A stretch of 64,000 nt of DNA from Variovorax sp. 679 (GTDB taxonomy: Bacteria > Pseudomonadota > Gammaproteobacteria > Burkholderiales > Burkholderiaceae_C), in NCBI RefSeq assembly GCF_003952185.1, contig NZ_RXFS01000006.1, positions 458,435-522,434 of the forward strand, in the 5' to 3' direction. The translations under genes were made by a program, and so were the position numbers. Shown in pieces: positions 1 to 9,833 of this stretch (positions are counted from its first letter, which is position 1; each line of letters starts with the position of its first letter). The notes beneath the pieces are model-generated. The model had not been told where the DNA came from, ran no database searches, and saw only the letters and a program-made list of their open reading frames with translations.

Positions 1-314
1 TCGGCAAGAAGGCGCAAGACGGCAAGCTGGGCATCGAAGACATGACTGGCGGTACGTTCTCCATCTCGAATGGCGGCACCTTCGGCTCGATGCTCTCGAC
101 CCCGATCATCAACCCGCCCCAGTCGGCCATCCTCGGCGTGCACGCCACCAAGGACCGCGCCGTGGTCGAGAACGGCCAGATCGTGATCCGCCCGATGAAC
201 TACCTGGCCATGAGCTATGACCACCGCATCATCGACGGCCGCGAAGCCGTGCTGGGCCTGGTCGCAATGAAGGAAGCGCTGGAAGACCCGTCGCGCCTGC
301 TGTTTGATATCTGA
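1..314 (+). CDS. odhB: Dihydrolipoamide succinyltransferase (E2 of 2-oxoglutarate dehydrogenase), C-terminal part
   Basis: Only the C-terminal ~100 residues are in the window; the gene enters from the left edge in the frame that begins at base 3. The visible part is the end of the E2 catalytic domain, which transfers succinyl groups from lipoamide to CoA. The catalytic His-x-x-x-Asp-Gly signature (YDHRIIDG) lies at about 216-239, close to the C-terminus as in all E2 enzymes. lpdA (the E3 subunit) follows on the same strand after 155 bases, the usual odhA-odhB-lpd arrangement, which favours the succinyl over the acetyl enzyme. A hairpin repeat starts ten bases after the stop. Confidence 0.9.
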   Translation, partial: GKKAQDGKLGIEDMTGGTFSISNGGTFGSMLSTPIINPPQSAILGVHATKDRAVVENGQIVIRPMNYLAMSYDHRIIDGREAVLGLVAMKEALEDPSRLLFDI

Positions 315-323
315 CCCACCCCC

Positions 324-405
324 GTTGCTTGCTCACTTCGTGTAGCCGCCTCCCCCCTCCAGGGGGCGCACCCGGCGGCCCGGCAAAGCCGGTTCCGCGG
401 GTGCC
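324..405 (+). repeat. Dispersed intergenic hairpin repeat, copy 1
   Basis: First of three related copies (others at 27908-27998 and 46133-46227). It has a CACTTCGTGT box, a C-run/G-run hairpin at 353-366, then a nested stem: GCACCC (368-373) with GGGTGC (399-404), GCGG (375-378) with CCGC (395-398), and CCGGC (380-384) with GCCGG (388-392) around an AAA loop. Compared with the other copies the outer stem has changed on both sides (GCACCC/GGGTGC instead of AACACC/GGTGTT), so pairing is kept. It lies ten bases after the odhB stop, upstream of lpdA. Seen directly; function unknown. Confidence 0.85.
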
Positions 406-469
406 CCGAACAGGCCTGCGCTTCGCGCGGCCCTGATCGGAGGCGGTACACAGGATTACGAAAGAACCT

Positions 470-1897
<1,428 letters not shown>

Positions 1898-1910
1898 TCT
1901 CCCCGATCTT

Positions 1911-3011
1911 TTGACCAGCGTCAAACAGGCCTACGAGGCGGAACTCGCTGCACGCGGGTTCAAGAGCGATCCCGCGCAGCTGCGCGCCGTGGAGGCGCTG
2001 GATCGCTGCGCCAACGAATGGGCCGAGTACAAGGCCCAGCGCTCGAATGCGCTGAAGAAGTTCATCAACCGGCCGGAGCTTCCGCGCGGCGTCTACATGT
2101 ACGGTGGCGTCGGGCGGGGCAAGAGCTTCCTGATGGACCTGTTCTTCAACGCCGTGCCGCTGCGGCGCAAGACACGCCTGCACTTCCATGAGTTCATGCG
2201 CGAAGTGCACCGCGAGTTGCGCGAGCTGCAGGGCACGGTCAATCCGCTCGACGAGCTGGGCTTGCGCATTTCCAAGCGCTACAAGCTGATCTGCTTCGAC
2301 GAGTTCCACGTCGCGGACATCACCGACGCGATGATTCTTCATCGGCTGCTCGTGTCGCTGTTCGACAACGGCGTGGGCTTCGTCACCACCTCCAACTTCA
2401 AGCCCGACGACCTGTATCCCGGCGGGCTGCACCGCGATCGAATCCTGCCCGCCATCGAGCTGCTGAACGAGAAGCTCGAGGTGCTGAGCGTGGACAACGG
2501 CACCGACTACCGGCGCCGCACGCTGGAGCAGTTGCGCATGTACCTCACGCCCAACGACGCGGCGGCCGAGAAGGAAATGCGCAAGGCCTTCGACAAGCTG
2601 GCCGAGACGGCCGACGAAAGCCCGATCCTGCACATCGAGCAGCGCGAGATCCGTGCGCTGCGCAAGGCCGGCGGCGTGGTCTGGTTCGATTTCAAGACGC
2701 TGTGCGGCGGCCCGCGTTCGCAGAACGACTATCTCGAGATCGCGAGCCAGTTCCACACCGTGCTGTTGTCCGACGTGCCGCACATGCCGGTTCGCATGGC
2801 TTCGGAAGCACGCCGTTTCACGTGGCTGGTCGACGTCTTGTACGACCGGCGATGCAAGCTCATCATGTCGGCAGAGGTTCCGCCCGAGGCGTTGTACACC
2901 GAGGGGCCGCTGTCGCACGAGTTTCCTCGCACGGTTTCCCGGCTCACCGAAATGCAATCGAGCGAGTTCCTTGCCCTGGAACGCCGCATCGTCGACACCC
3001 GACTCACATGA
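1911..3011 (+). CDS. zapE: Cell division protein ZapE (AFG1-like ATPase)
   Basis: 366 aa. ZapE is an AFG1/YhcM-type P-loop ATPase that associates with the Z-ring. Walker A GGVGRGKS lies at residues 65-72 and the Walker B segment ICFDEFHVAD at about 125-135. The start is a TTG only 13 bases after the lpdA stop, without a strong Shine-Dalgarno; no ATG fits upstream, so translation may depend on coupling to lpdA. Its TGA overlaps the ATG of the next gene (ATGA at 3008-3011). Confidence 0.93.
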   Translation: MTSVKQAYEAELAARGFKSDPAQLRAVEALDRCANEWAEYKAQRSNALKKFINRPELPRGVYMYGGVGRGKSFLMDLFFNAVPLRRKTRLHFHEFMREVHRELRELQGTVNPLDELGLRISKRYKLICFDEFHVADITDAMILHRLLVSLFDNGVGFVTTSNFKPDDLYPGGLHRDRILPAIELLNEKLEVLSVDNGTDYRRRTLEQLRMYLTPNDAAAEKEMRKAFDKLAETADESPILHIEQREIRALRKAGGVVWFDFKTLCGGPRSQNDYLEIASQFHTVLLSDVPHMPVRMASEARRFTWLVDVLYDRRCKLIMSAEVPPEALYTEGPLSHEFPRTVSRLTEMQSSEFLALERRIVDTRLT

Positions 3012-3670
3012 AAAAAACCGCTCTTGCCTTGCTCATGGCGTTGGCCAGCCTCCCGCTTTGGGCGCAGTCCAATGCCGCGGCGGGCAATGCCGATCTCGAT
3101 GCCGAGAAGCGCCGGCTTTCCTCCGAGCGCGAAGCCCTCGAGAAGCGCTTCGTCGAGGAGCGGGCCGCCTGCTACAAGAAGTTCGCGGTGGAAGACTGCC
3201 TGCGCGAGAGCCGCGAACGGCGTCGCAAGGAAGCCGACAACATCAAGCGGCAGGAAACTGCGATCAATGACATCCAGCGCCAGCGCAGCGGCGCGGCCGA
3301 GCTGCAGAAGCTCGACCAGAAGGCCGGCACCCAGCGTCCGCAGGACACCCGCGAGAAGCAGGACCAGTCGATCCAGAACCAGAAGGATCGCGAGCAACGG
3401 GCCGCCGACCACGCGACCAGCCGCGCCGCCACGGCTGCAGAGGCTGCCGAGCGCGAGCGTCAGTTCCAGTCCAAGCAGCAGGCGCACGCCGACGAGCAGG
3501 CCAAGGCCGCGCAGCGTCGGGCCGAGGCGCCCGAGGCCGTCAAGCGCTTCGAGGACAAGCAGAGACGCGCCGCGGAACACCGCGCAAGCCGAGAGCGGCA
3601 GAACGCCGACCGCGACAAGCCGCGCGGGGCTCCGCTACCGCCGCCCCCGGCCGAACCCGCCAAGCCCTGA
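3008..3670 (+). CDS. Exported coiled-coil protein of unknown function
   Basis: 220 aa. A signal peptide is clear: basic MKK, hydrophobic segment to about residue 17, then LWAQS as probable cleavage region. The mature part is almost wholly charged (Glu/Arg/Lys/Gln-rich heptad-like sequence, residues ~27-200), predicted as long coiled coil, ending in a Pro-rich tail. Two Cys (CYKKFAVEDC) lie near 53-60 and could form a disulfide in the periplasm. The start overlaps the zapE stop (ATGA), so it is translationally coupled to zapE. Function not recognised; probably a periplasmic structural or envelope-associated protein. Confidence 0.8.
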   Translation: MKKTALALLMALASLPLWAQSNAAAGNADLDAEKRRLSSEREALEKRFVEERAACYKKFAVEDCLRESRERRRKEADNIKRQETAINDIQRQRSGAAELQKLDQKAGTQRPQDTREKQDQSIQNQKDREQRAADHATSRAATAAEAAERERQFQSKQQAHADEQAKAAQRRAEAPEAVKRFEDKQRRAAEHRASRERQNADRDKPRGAPLPPPPAEPAKP

Positions 3671-3685
3671 GAGCGCCGCCTGCGC

Positions 3686-4459
3686 TCAGGCAGCGGCTGC
3701 CGGCAGCGGATCGAGCTTCAGAACGGCGATGGAGATGTTGTCGCCCGTTCCCCGGGCCCGGCGGCGCGCTTCGCCCACCAGGATTTCGACGGCGTCGCGC
3801 GGCGGCTGCGCATACAGCACGCTCGCCAGCTCCTCGGGGCTGAAGTAGTGCCAGAGTCCGTCGCTGCAGGCCATCAGCAGGTCGCCCGGGGCCATCTTCG
3901 GAATGAAGTAGGGATCGATGGGCGGTGGCGTGGTCGTCATGCCCAGGCAGCCCAGCAGGATGTTGCCCTGCGGGTGGATGTTGGCCTCGGCCTCGGTGAT
4001 CTGGCCGCGGTCGATCAGCACCTGCACGTACGAATGGTCGCGCGTGCGCCTGATGAGCTGCCCGTCGTGGAAGTGATAGATGCGCGAATCGCCGGCATGG
4101 ATCCAGGCGCAGTCGCCCTTGGGGTTCATGAGGAAGGCCGCGATCGTGCTGTGCGGCTCCTGCTCGCTGGAGACGGCGGTGAGCTTGATGACCGTGTGCG
4201 AGTCTTCGAGGATCTGCTTCAGCACCGCCTCAGGATCGTCCTTGCCGGGCTGGTAGCGGGTGAAGAGCTGGCGTGCTGTCATGAGCACCTGGTCGGAGGC
4301 CTTGCGTCCGCCGCTGCGCCCGCCCATGCCGTCGGCCACGATGCCCAGCACGCAGCCGGGCACGCGCGGATGGCTCATCAGCAGCACCTGGTCCTGCTGG
4401 TACGGGCGGTCTCCCTTGTGGAGTCCGGTGGCCGCTGCGAGTCGAAAGCCTTGGGTCAT
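3686..4459 (-). CDS. PP2C-family serine/threonine protein phosphatase
   Basis: 257 aa, a single cytosolic PP2C (PPM) catalytic domain of Stp1/PrpC type, dephosphorylating Ser/Thr-phosphoproteins with two metal ions. The metal and phosphate motifs are all visible: GDRPYQQD (16-23), VADGMGG (~41-47), HAGDSRIY, ACSDGLW and GTGDNISI near the C-terminus. No partner Hanks kinase gene lies next to it here. It is convergent with the coiled-coil gene and divergent from the small DUF465 gene, with a ~110-base shared upstream region. Confidence 0.92.
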   Translation of the reverse strand: MTQGFRLAAATGLHKGDRPYQQDQVLLMSHPRVPGCVLGIVADGMGGRSGGRKASDQVLMTARQLFTRYQPGKDDPEAVLKQILEDSHTVIKLTAVSSEQEPHSTIAAFLMNPKGDCAWIHAGDSRIYHFHDGQLIRRTRDHSYVQVLIDRGQITEAEANIHPQGNILLGCLGMTTTPPPIDPYFIPKMAPGDLLMACSDGLWHYFSPEELASVLYAQPPRDAVEILVGEARRRARGTGDNISIAVLKLDPLPAAAA

Positions 4460-4517
4460 GAAGCAATATGCGCCTGAAGCGCGTGTTCCTGTCTTCTCGG
4501 AAATTCGTGTCAGGACG

Positions 4518-4523
4518 TATTAT
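4518..4523 (+). promoter_or_regulatory. Possible -10 element (TATTAT) upstream of the DUF465/helicase genes
   Basis: TATTAT lies about 45 bases before the TTG start at 4568 in the gap between divergent genes. No good -35 is present at 16-18 bases upstream. Weak, by inspection only. Confidence 0.3.
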
Positions 4524-4567
4524 CGAATGAACATGCGCCGCGAAAACCCCGTGCGCGCTCCCCACCG

Positions 4568-4771
4568 TTGGACTCCAATCTTCATTCCCTTTCCCGCCAG
4601 CTGATCGAACTTCGCATCGAGCATGCCGATCTCGACGCCTCCATCGACCGGCTGGCCGAAGGCTCGCCGCAAGACGAGCTTCTGCTGCGGCGCCTGAAAA
4701 AGCGCCGCCTCGCACTGCGCGACCAGATCGCACGCCTCGAGAACATCCTCGATCCGAAAGAACCGGCGTGA
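4568..4771 (+). CDS. Small DUF465 (YdcH-like) protein
   Basis: 67 aa, mostly one long helical hairpin with regularly spaced Leu/Ile and charged residues (HSLSRQLIELRIEHADLDAS, then LLLRRLKKRRLALRDQIARLE), matching the YdcH/DUF465 family of short cytosolic proteins of unknown role. The start is TTG; upstream ATGs at 4527 and 4533 are in another frame. Its stop overlaps the GTG of the helicase gene (GTGA at 4768-4771), so the two are probably co-translated. Confidence 0.8.
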   Translation: MDSNLHSLSRQLIELRIEHADLDASIDRLAEGSPQDELLLRRLKKRRLALRDQIARLENILDPKEPA

Positions 4772-6852
4772 CAGGGCCGCTCGAAGACAAGGTGCGCGAC
4801 GCCTTCGCGCAGGACGGCGGGCTGTCGCGTGCCGCGGACCAGTTCCGCGAGCGCTCGGGGCAAACCGAGATGGCGATGGCCGTGGCCCGGACCATCGACC
4901 AGGGCGGCGTGCTCGTGGTCGAAGCGGGCACCGGCGTGGGCAAGACCTTTTCGTACCTCGTCCCGGCGTTGCTGAGCGGCGAGCGCGTGCTGCTGTCGAC
5001 CGCCACCAAGACGCTGCAGGACCAGCTGTTCGGCCGCGACCTGCCGCGTCTCGTGGAAGCGTTCGGCCTGCCGGTGCGCACTGCGCTGCTCAAAGGGCGC
5101 GCCAGCTACCTGTGCCTCCATCGGCTCGACATGGCACGCCACGATGCCTCGCTGCCGGAGCGCGGGAGCCTGCGCACGCTGGCCAAGATCGAGCAGTGGT
5201 CGAAGGCTACGCGTACGGGCGATCTGGCCGAGCTGCCGGGGCTCGACGAGCGCTCGCCGCTGATCCCGCTGATCACTTCCACGCGCGAGAACTGCCTGGG
5301 CGCGCAATGCCCGCAATTCAAGCCTTGCCATGTGAACCTGGCGCGGCGCGAGGCACTGGCGGCCGACATCGTCGTCATCAACCACCATCTTTTCTTTGCC
5401 GACCTCGCGGTGCGGGAGACGGGCATGGCCGAGCTGTTGCCGACGGTGAGCGTGGTGGTGTTCGATGAGGCCCACCAGCTCAATGAAACCGGTGTCCAGT
5501 TTCTCGGGGCGCAACTCGGCAGCGGCCAGGCGCTCGATTTCGCGCGAGACATGCTCGCTGCGGGCCTGCAGCATGCACGCGGCCTCGTCGACTGGCAGCA
5601 GCTGGTCTCCGGGCTCGAACGCGCTGCGCGCGAACTGCGGCTGGTGGTCGGCAAGCAATGGCCGGGCGCCAAGCTGCGCTGGCTGGGGGCCGCGCCCGAG
5701 GGAGTCGATCCTGCTGCATGGCAGCGCGCGCTGGACGACCTGCTGCAGGCATTCGAGATGGCCGCGGAAGGGCTCGCCACCGTCAGCGAGATATCGCCCG
5801 ACTTCGTACGGCTGCACGAGCGAACCCGCCAGCTCGCGAAACGCACTGCGCGATTCGCCTTGCCTTGCGAGGTCGATTCCGTGCGCTGGGTGGACGTTGG
5901 TTCGCAGTTGCGGCTCGTCGAATCCCCGCTGGACATCGCCGACGCCATGCGCAAGCGAGTGCTGAAGATCGCCGACGAGGCCGATGACGCCGAGGCGGCC
6001 GACAGTGACGACGAGGATCTCGATGCCTACGGCGAGCGCCCGGCGCGCGATGCCGCCGGGCGCGAGGACGGCCGCCGCGCCTGGGTCTTCACCTCGGCCA
6101 CGCTGGGCGACGAGCCCACGCTGCGCTGGTTCACCGAGCCCTGCGGCCTGCAGGACGCGGAAGTGCTGCGCGTGCAGAGTCCGTTCGACTACGCCTCGCA
6201 GGCCGCGCTCTATGTGCCGCGTGCGTTTCCCAAGCCCAATGATCCGTCGCACAGCCAGCGTGTCGCGCAACTGGCTGCGCGCGGTGCGGCCGAGCTAGGA
6301 GGCCGCACGCTGGTGCTGACTACTACGCTGCGTGCGCTGCGCACCATCGGCGACGAGATGAGGCAGCAGTTCGAAGTGCTCGACGCACAGGTGCGCCCCG
6401 ACGTGCTCGTGCAGGGCGAACTGCCCAAGCGTGTGCTGATGGACCGCTTCCGCGAGGGCGCGAGTGCCGGACGCGCAGGCTGCGTGCTTGTGGCATCGGC
6501 CTCCTTCTGGGAGGGCTTCGATGCGCCGGGAGACGTGCTGCAGCTGGTGGTGATCGACAAGTTGCCGTTTCCGCCGCCCAACGATCCGCTGGTCGAGGCG
6601 CGCTCGCAGCGTCTGGAAGCGCAGGGCAGGAGTTCGTTCGCCGACTATTCGCTGCCGGAGGCGGCGGTGGCGCTGAAGCAGGGGGCGGGGCGGTTGATTC
6701 GCCGGGAAACCGACAGCGGCGTGCTGGCGATCTGCGATACACGGCTGGTGGCCATGGGCTATGGCCGCCGGTTGCTGGCGGCTCTGCCACCGATGCGGCG
6801 GCTCGAAAGCGAATCGGATTTCGATGCCGCGCTGGAAGCGCTCAAGACCTAG
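4768..6852 (+). CDS. ATP-dependent DNA helicase, DinG/YoaA family (XPD-like, Fe-S)
   Basis: 694 aa. A superfamily 2 helicase of the XPD/DinG group. Walker A AGTGVGKT is at residues 53-60, the DEAH box at 233-236, and four cysteines at 116, 176, 181 and 187 are spaced like the Fe-S cluster ligands. The C-terminal helicase domain carries SFWEGFDAPGD and QGAGRLIRR motifs. An acidic stretch (~400-420, EADDAEAADSDDEDLD) is an insertion between domains. Likely acts in repair of replication or stalled-fork intermediates. Whether it is the DinG or YoaA orthologue cannot be settled by eye. GTG start coupled to the preceding gene. Confidence 0.92.
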   Translation: MTGPLEDKVRDAFAQDGGLSRAADQFRERSGQTEMAMAVARTIDQGGVLVVEAGTGVGKTFSYLVPALLSGERVLLSTATKTLQDQLFGRDLPRLVEAFGLPVRTALLKGRASYLCLHRLDMARHDASLPERGSLRTLAKIEQWSKATRTGDLAELPGLDERSPLIPLITSTRENCLGAQCPQFKPCHVNLARREALAADIVVINHHLFFADLAVRETGMAELLPTVSVVVFDEAHQLNETGVQFLGAQLGSGQALDFARDMLAAGLQHARGLVDWQQLVSGLERAARELRLVVGKQWPGAKLRWLGAAPEGVDPAAWQRALDDLLQAFEMAAEGLATVSEISPDFVRLHERTRQLAKRTARFALPCEVDSVRWVDVGSQLRLVESPLDIADAMRKRVLKIADEADDAEAADSDDEDLDAYGERPARDAAGREDGRRAWVFTSATLGDEPTLRWFTEPCGLQDAEVLRVQSPFDYASQAALYVPRAFPKPNDPSHSQRVAQLAARGAAELGGRTLVLTTTLRALRTIGDEMRQQFEVLDAQVRPDVLVQGELPKRVLMDRFREGASAGRAGCVLVASASFWEGFDAPGDVLQLVVIDKLPFPPPNDPLVEARSQRLEAQGRSSFADYSLPEAAVALKQGAGRLIRRETDSGVLAICDTRLVAMGYGRRLLAALPPMRRLESESDFDAALEALKT

Positions 6853-6869
6853 CCCGGGAGCCGGTCAGG

Positions 6870-6898
6870 CAATAAGGGCGGGTGTTCCGCCCTTATTG
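6870..6898. terminator. Bidirectional intrinsic terminator between helicase gene and bamD
   Basis: A perfect 12-base inverted repeat, CAATAAGGGCGG / CCGCCCTTATTG, around a five-base loop (6882-6886). It sits between two convergent genes; A-rich and T-rich flanks of the stem itself give it terminator character in both directions. Confidence 0.8.
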
Positions 6899-6903
6899 AT
6901 TGC

Positions 6904-7713
6904 TTACCAGAGCTTCCACCAAGGGTCGTCCTTGCCCTTGAAGCCGTTCGCGAGATAGGTGCTCTTCGGATAGTTGGTGGTCAGCACGCGCTGGGCGTCG
7001 TCGCGCAGGTCCTTCATGCCGAGGGCGTCGTACGACTTGACCATGATGTACAGGGCTTCCTCGAGCGCCGGCACTTCACGGTAGTCGGCCAGCGCGACCT
7101 GGGCCCGGTTGATGGCGGCCAGGTAGGCGCCGCGCGAGTAGTAGTAGCGGGCCACGTGAACTTCATACTGCGCAAGCGAGTTCACGATGTAGTTCATGCG
7201 CTGGCGCGCGTCGGGGGCGTAGCGCGACTCGGGAAAGCGCGTGACGAGATCCTTGAACGACTCGAACGATTCCTTGGCTGCCTTCTGGTCGCGCTCCGAC
7301 AGGTCCTGGCGCGTCATGAACGCGAACATGCCGAGGTCGTCGTTGAAGTTGATCACGCCTCGGAGGTAGAGCGCGTAGTCGAGAGCGGGGCTCGCCGGGT
7401 GCAGCTTCATGAAGCGGTCGATGGTGGCGATGGCGGCTGCCTTTTCGCCCGACTTGTACTGGGCGTAGGCCTTTTCCAGCTGCGCCTGCTGGGCCAGCGG
7501 CGTGCCGGCGGCGCGGCCTTCGAGCTTCTCGTAGAGGGGGATGGCCTTGTCGTAGCCGCCCGATCCGGCCTCGTCCTTTGCCTCCGAGTAGATGCGGTTG
7601 GGGCTCCAGGTGGCGGTCTTGTCGGCGGTGGAGGTCGACGAGCAGCCTGTTGCCAGCAGAGCCGCCGCGCTGAGCGCGATCCAGGCGGGGACCGATAATT
7701 TGGCGCGATACAT
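6904..7713 (-). CDS. bamD: Outer membrane assembly lipoprotein BamD
   Basis: 269 aa. BamD is the essential TPR lipoprotein of the BAM complex that inserts beta-barrel proteins in the outer membrane. The signal peptide ends in lipobox LATGC with lipidated Cys24; TPR-like repeats follow (SGGYDKAIPLYEKLEG, YKSGEKAAAIATIDRF, FPESRYAPDARQRM). I chose the ATG at 7713 because it gives a normal lipoprotein signal; an in-frame ATG at 7746 would add 11 residues. Divergent from rluD, an arrangement common in proteobacteria. Confidence 0.95.
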   Translation of the reverse strand: MYRAKLSVPAWIALSAAALLATGCSSTSTADKTATWSPNRIYSEAKDEAGSGGYDKAIPLYEKLEGRAAGTPLAQQAQLEKAYAQYKSGEKAAAIATIDRFMKLHPASPALDYALYLRGVINFNDDLGMFAFMTRQDLSERDQKAAKESFESFKDLVTRFPESRYAPDARQRMNYIVNSLAQYEVHVARYYYSRGAYLAAINRAQVALADYREVPALEEALYIMVKSYDALGMKDLRDDAQRVLTTNYPKSTYLANGFKGKDDPWWKLW

Positions 7714-7727
7714 CACATACGGCTTTC

Positions 7728-8762
7728 GTGAAACAGTTGCCCTCAATTATATCGACCGACCCTTTGGGCAATATCCCCGAGAGCACGGAGGTGGCCGAGC
7801 ACGAAGAAGGCGCGGATCCCATCGAGCCCAGCGAGCGGCGGCCCTTCGTCATCGACCCCGCCCAGCACGGCCAGAGGCTCGATCGCGCGCTTGCGGCCCT
7901 GGTACCCGAGTTTTCCCGTAGTTATCTGCAGCAGCTGATCGAGGCCGGGGCCGTCGAGCTGCAGGGGCGCACGCTGACCAAGGCCTCCGTGGCAGTGAAG
8001 GCGGGGCAGGCCGGGCATATCGAGCTGCGCCCCACGCCCCAGAGCCAGGCCTTCCGGCCCGAGGCGATGGACATCGTCACCGTGTACGAGGACGAGCACC
8101 TGCGTATCGTCGACAAGCCCGCCGGCCTGGTGGTGCATCCGGCGCCGGGGCACTGGAGCGGCACGCTCCTGAACGGCCTGCTGGCGCTGGACCCGAAGGC
8201 CGTGCTTCTGCCGCGCGCCGGTATCGTGCACCGGCTCGACCGCGACACCAGCGGGCTGATGGTGGTGGCGCGCACGCGAGGCGCCATGGACGCGATGGTG
8301 GCGCTGATCGCCGCGCGCGAAGTCAAGCGGCAGTACCTGGCCATCGGTCACAGGCAGTGGGAGGGCGCCGCGGCACGCCATGTCGATGCCCCCATCGGCC
8401 GCGACCCGCGCAACCGGTTGCGCATGGCCGTGGTCGATCTCGAACGGCATGCGGGCAAGACGGCGCGCACGTTGATCGAGCGACTCGACAGCAACGCCGA
8501 GGGCTGCGCCGTGCGCTGCACGCTCGAAACCGGGCGCACCCACCAGATCCGCGTGCACATGGCTTCCATTGGCCATCCGCTGGTGGGTGATGCGCTCTAC
8601 GGCGGGGCGCCGGCCGTCGGGTTGTCGCGGCAGGCGCTGCATGCATTCAGGCTGGCGTTCGTGCATCCCGTCACGCAGGCGGCGCTGGAGTTCCGTTCGC
8701 CGTTGCCGGCGGACCTCGTCCAGGCTTTGCAGTCCTGGGGGCTGGATTACAATCGCGCCTGA
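7728..8762 (+). CDS. rluD: 23S rRNA pseudouridine(1911/1915/1917) synthase RluD
   Basis: 344 aa. Makes three pseudouridines in helix 69 of 23S rRNA. An S4 RNA-binding domain (about 49-100) precedes the RluA-type catalytic domain with HRLDRDTSG and catalytic Asp171, and the C-terminal RTHQIRVHMASIGHPLVGD motif. The GTG at 7728 is only 14 bases from the divergent bamD start, leaving no room for a leader; the first ~35 residues are poorly conserved in type, so the true start may be further in. Confidence 0.93.
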   Translation: MKQLPSIISTDPLGNIPESTEVAEHEEGADPIEPSERRPFVIDPAQHGQRLDRALAALVPEFSRSYLQQLIEAGAVELQGRTLTKASVAVKAGQAGHIELRPTPQSQAFRPEAMDIVTVYEDEHLRIVDKPAGLVVHPAPGHWSGTLLNGLLALDPKAVLLPRAGIVHRLDRDTSGLMVVARTRGAMDAMVALIAAREVKRQYLAIGHRQWEGAAARHVDAPIGRDPRNRLRMAVVDLERHAGKTARTLIERLDSNAEGCAVRCTLETGRTHQIRVHMASIGHPLVGDALYGGAPAVGLSRQALHAFRLAFVHPVTQAALEFRSPLPADLVQALQSWGLDYNRA

Positions 8763-8855
8763 CGGCCCGAGGGCCGCGCCGATCGCCCGAGACCGGCCTT
8801 GCGTTGCATTTGCCGCGTGCCTGCAGCGCCTACTCCTTCCATACATCTGAACAAA

Positions 8856-8874
8856 GCGCCCCAAGGCGCCTTTT
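8856..8874 (+). terminator. Weak hairpin with T-run before scpB
   Basis: GCGCC (8856-8860), loop CCAA, GGCGC (8865-8869), then CTTTT. A five-base stem only; may be an attenuator or weak terminator after rluD. Confidence 0.35.
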
Positions 8875-8891
8875 CCCGGATAACGCGAACC

Positions 8892-9833
8892 ATGAATACG
8901 GCGGATGCCAAGCGCATTCTCGAAACCGCCTTGATCTGTTCGAGCCAGCCGTTGCCGGTGCGTGATATGCGCGTGCTGTTCGACGACGAACTCGGTGCGG
9001 ACACCATCAAGACGCTGCTGCTCGAGCTGCAGGAAGACTGGGCGCAACGAGGCCTTGAGCTGGTGAGCGTCGGCAGCGGCTGGCGTTTCCAGAGCCGCCC
9101 GGAGATGCGCGACCACCTCGATCGCCTGCATCCCGAAAAGCCGCCGCGCTACACGCGCGCCGCGCTCGAGACGCTGGCCATCATTGCCTATCGCCAGCCG
9201 GCCACGCGCGGCGACATGGAAGACATCCGCGGCGTGACGATCAACTCGCTGATCCTCAAGCAGCTGGAAGATCGCGGCTGGGTCGAGGTCATCGGCCACC
9301 GCGAGACGGTCGGCCGTCCGGCGCTGTATGCAACCACGCGCCAGTTCCTCGACGACCTGGGCCTGGCGTCGCTCGACCAGTTGCCGCTGATCGAAACACC
9401 CGCGCAGCAGGCGGCGCTGGTCGATGCGCTCGAGCAGGCTTCGGGCGAGCAGCAGGGGCTGCCGATCGACGCGGCTCCGGAGGCTGAGGCCCTCGCCGAG
9501 GGCGATGCGGATGCCTCCGGAATGGCGGATCTGGAGTCTTCCCCGGCCGAGGCCGGGCAGGCGCCAGCCGAGGTGGATGCGGAGACTGCTGCTTTGCAGC
9601 AAGTCGAAGAAGTCGTGGCAGAAGCGCCAGCGCTGGAATCCGGCGTCGCCGACATCGTGCCGGAAACCACCGAGGCGGCGGAATCCGTTGAAGCCGCTGA
9701 AGCCCAAATTGTCGAGAACGCAGCGGACGCCGAGGCGCCCGCCGGGCCGGAGCCCGAATCCGCGCCAGAACCCGATGCCCCGTCCGAGGACGAGGCCGAC
9801 CCCCACGCTCCCTCTCCCGGAAAAACCCAATGA
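8892..9833 (+). CDS. scpB: Segregation and condensation protein B, with acidic C-terminal extension
   Basis: 313 aa. ScpB is the winged-helix kleisin partner that works with ScpA and SMC in chromosome organisation. The family core (tandem winged helices) spans residues 1 to ~180, including TRAALETLAIIAYRQP and the RGVTINSLILKQLEDRGWV helix. The remaining ~130 residues are low-complexity Ala/Glu/Pro with strong negative charge, well beyond the usual ~200 aa. scpA is not adjacent. The ATG at 8892 (MNTADAKRIL) fits the family start; the stop overlaps rluB (ATGA). Confidence 0.92.
   Translation: MNTADAKRILETALICSSQPLPVRDMRVLFDDELGADTIKTLLLELQEDWAQRGLELVSVGSGWRFQSRPEMRDHLDRLHPEKPPRYTRAALETLAIIAYRQPATRGDMEDIRGVTINSLILKQLEDRGWVEVIGHRETVGRPALYATTRQFLDDLGLASLDQLPLIETPAQQAALVDALEQASGEQQGLPIDAAPEAEALAEGDADASGMADLESSPAEAGQAPAEVDAETAALQQVEEVVAEAPALESGVADIVPETTEAAESVEAAEAQIVENAADAEAPAGPEPESAPEPDAPSEDEADPHAPSPGKTQ

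Noticed and set aside
4260..4604. Open + frame over the PP2C gene start
   Set aside because: Mostly antisense of the phosphatase; contains the upstream ATGs that are out of frame with the DUF465 gene.
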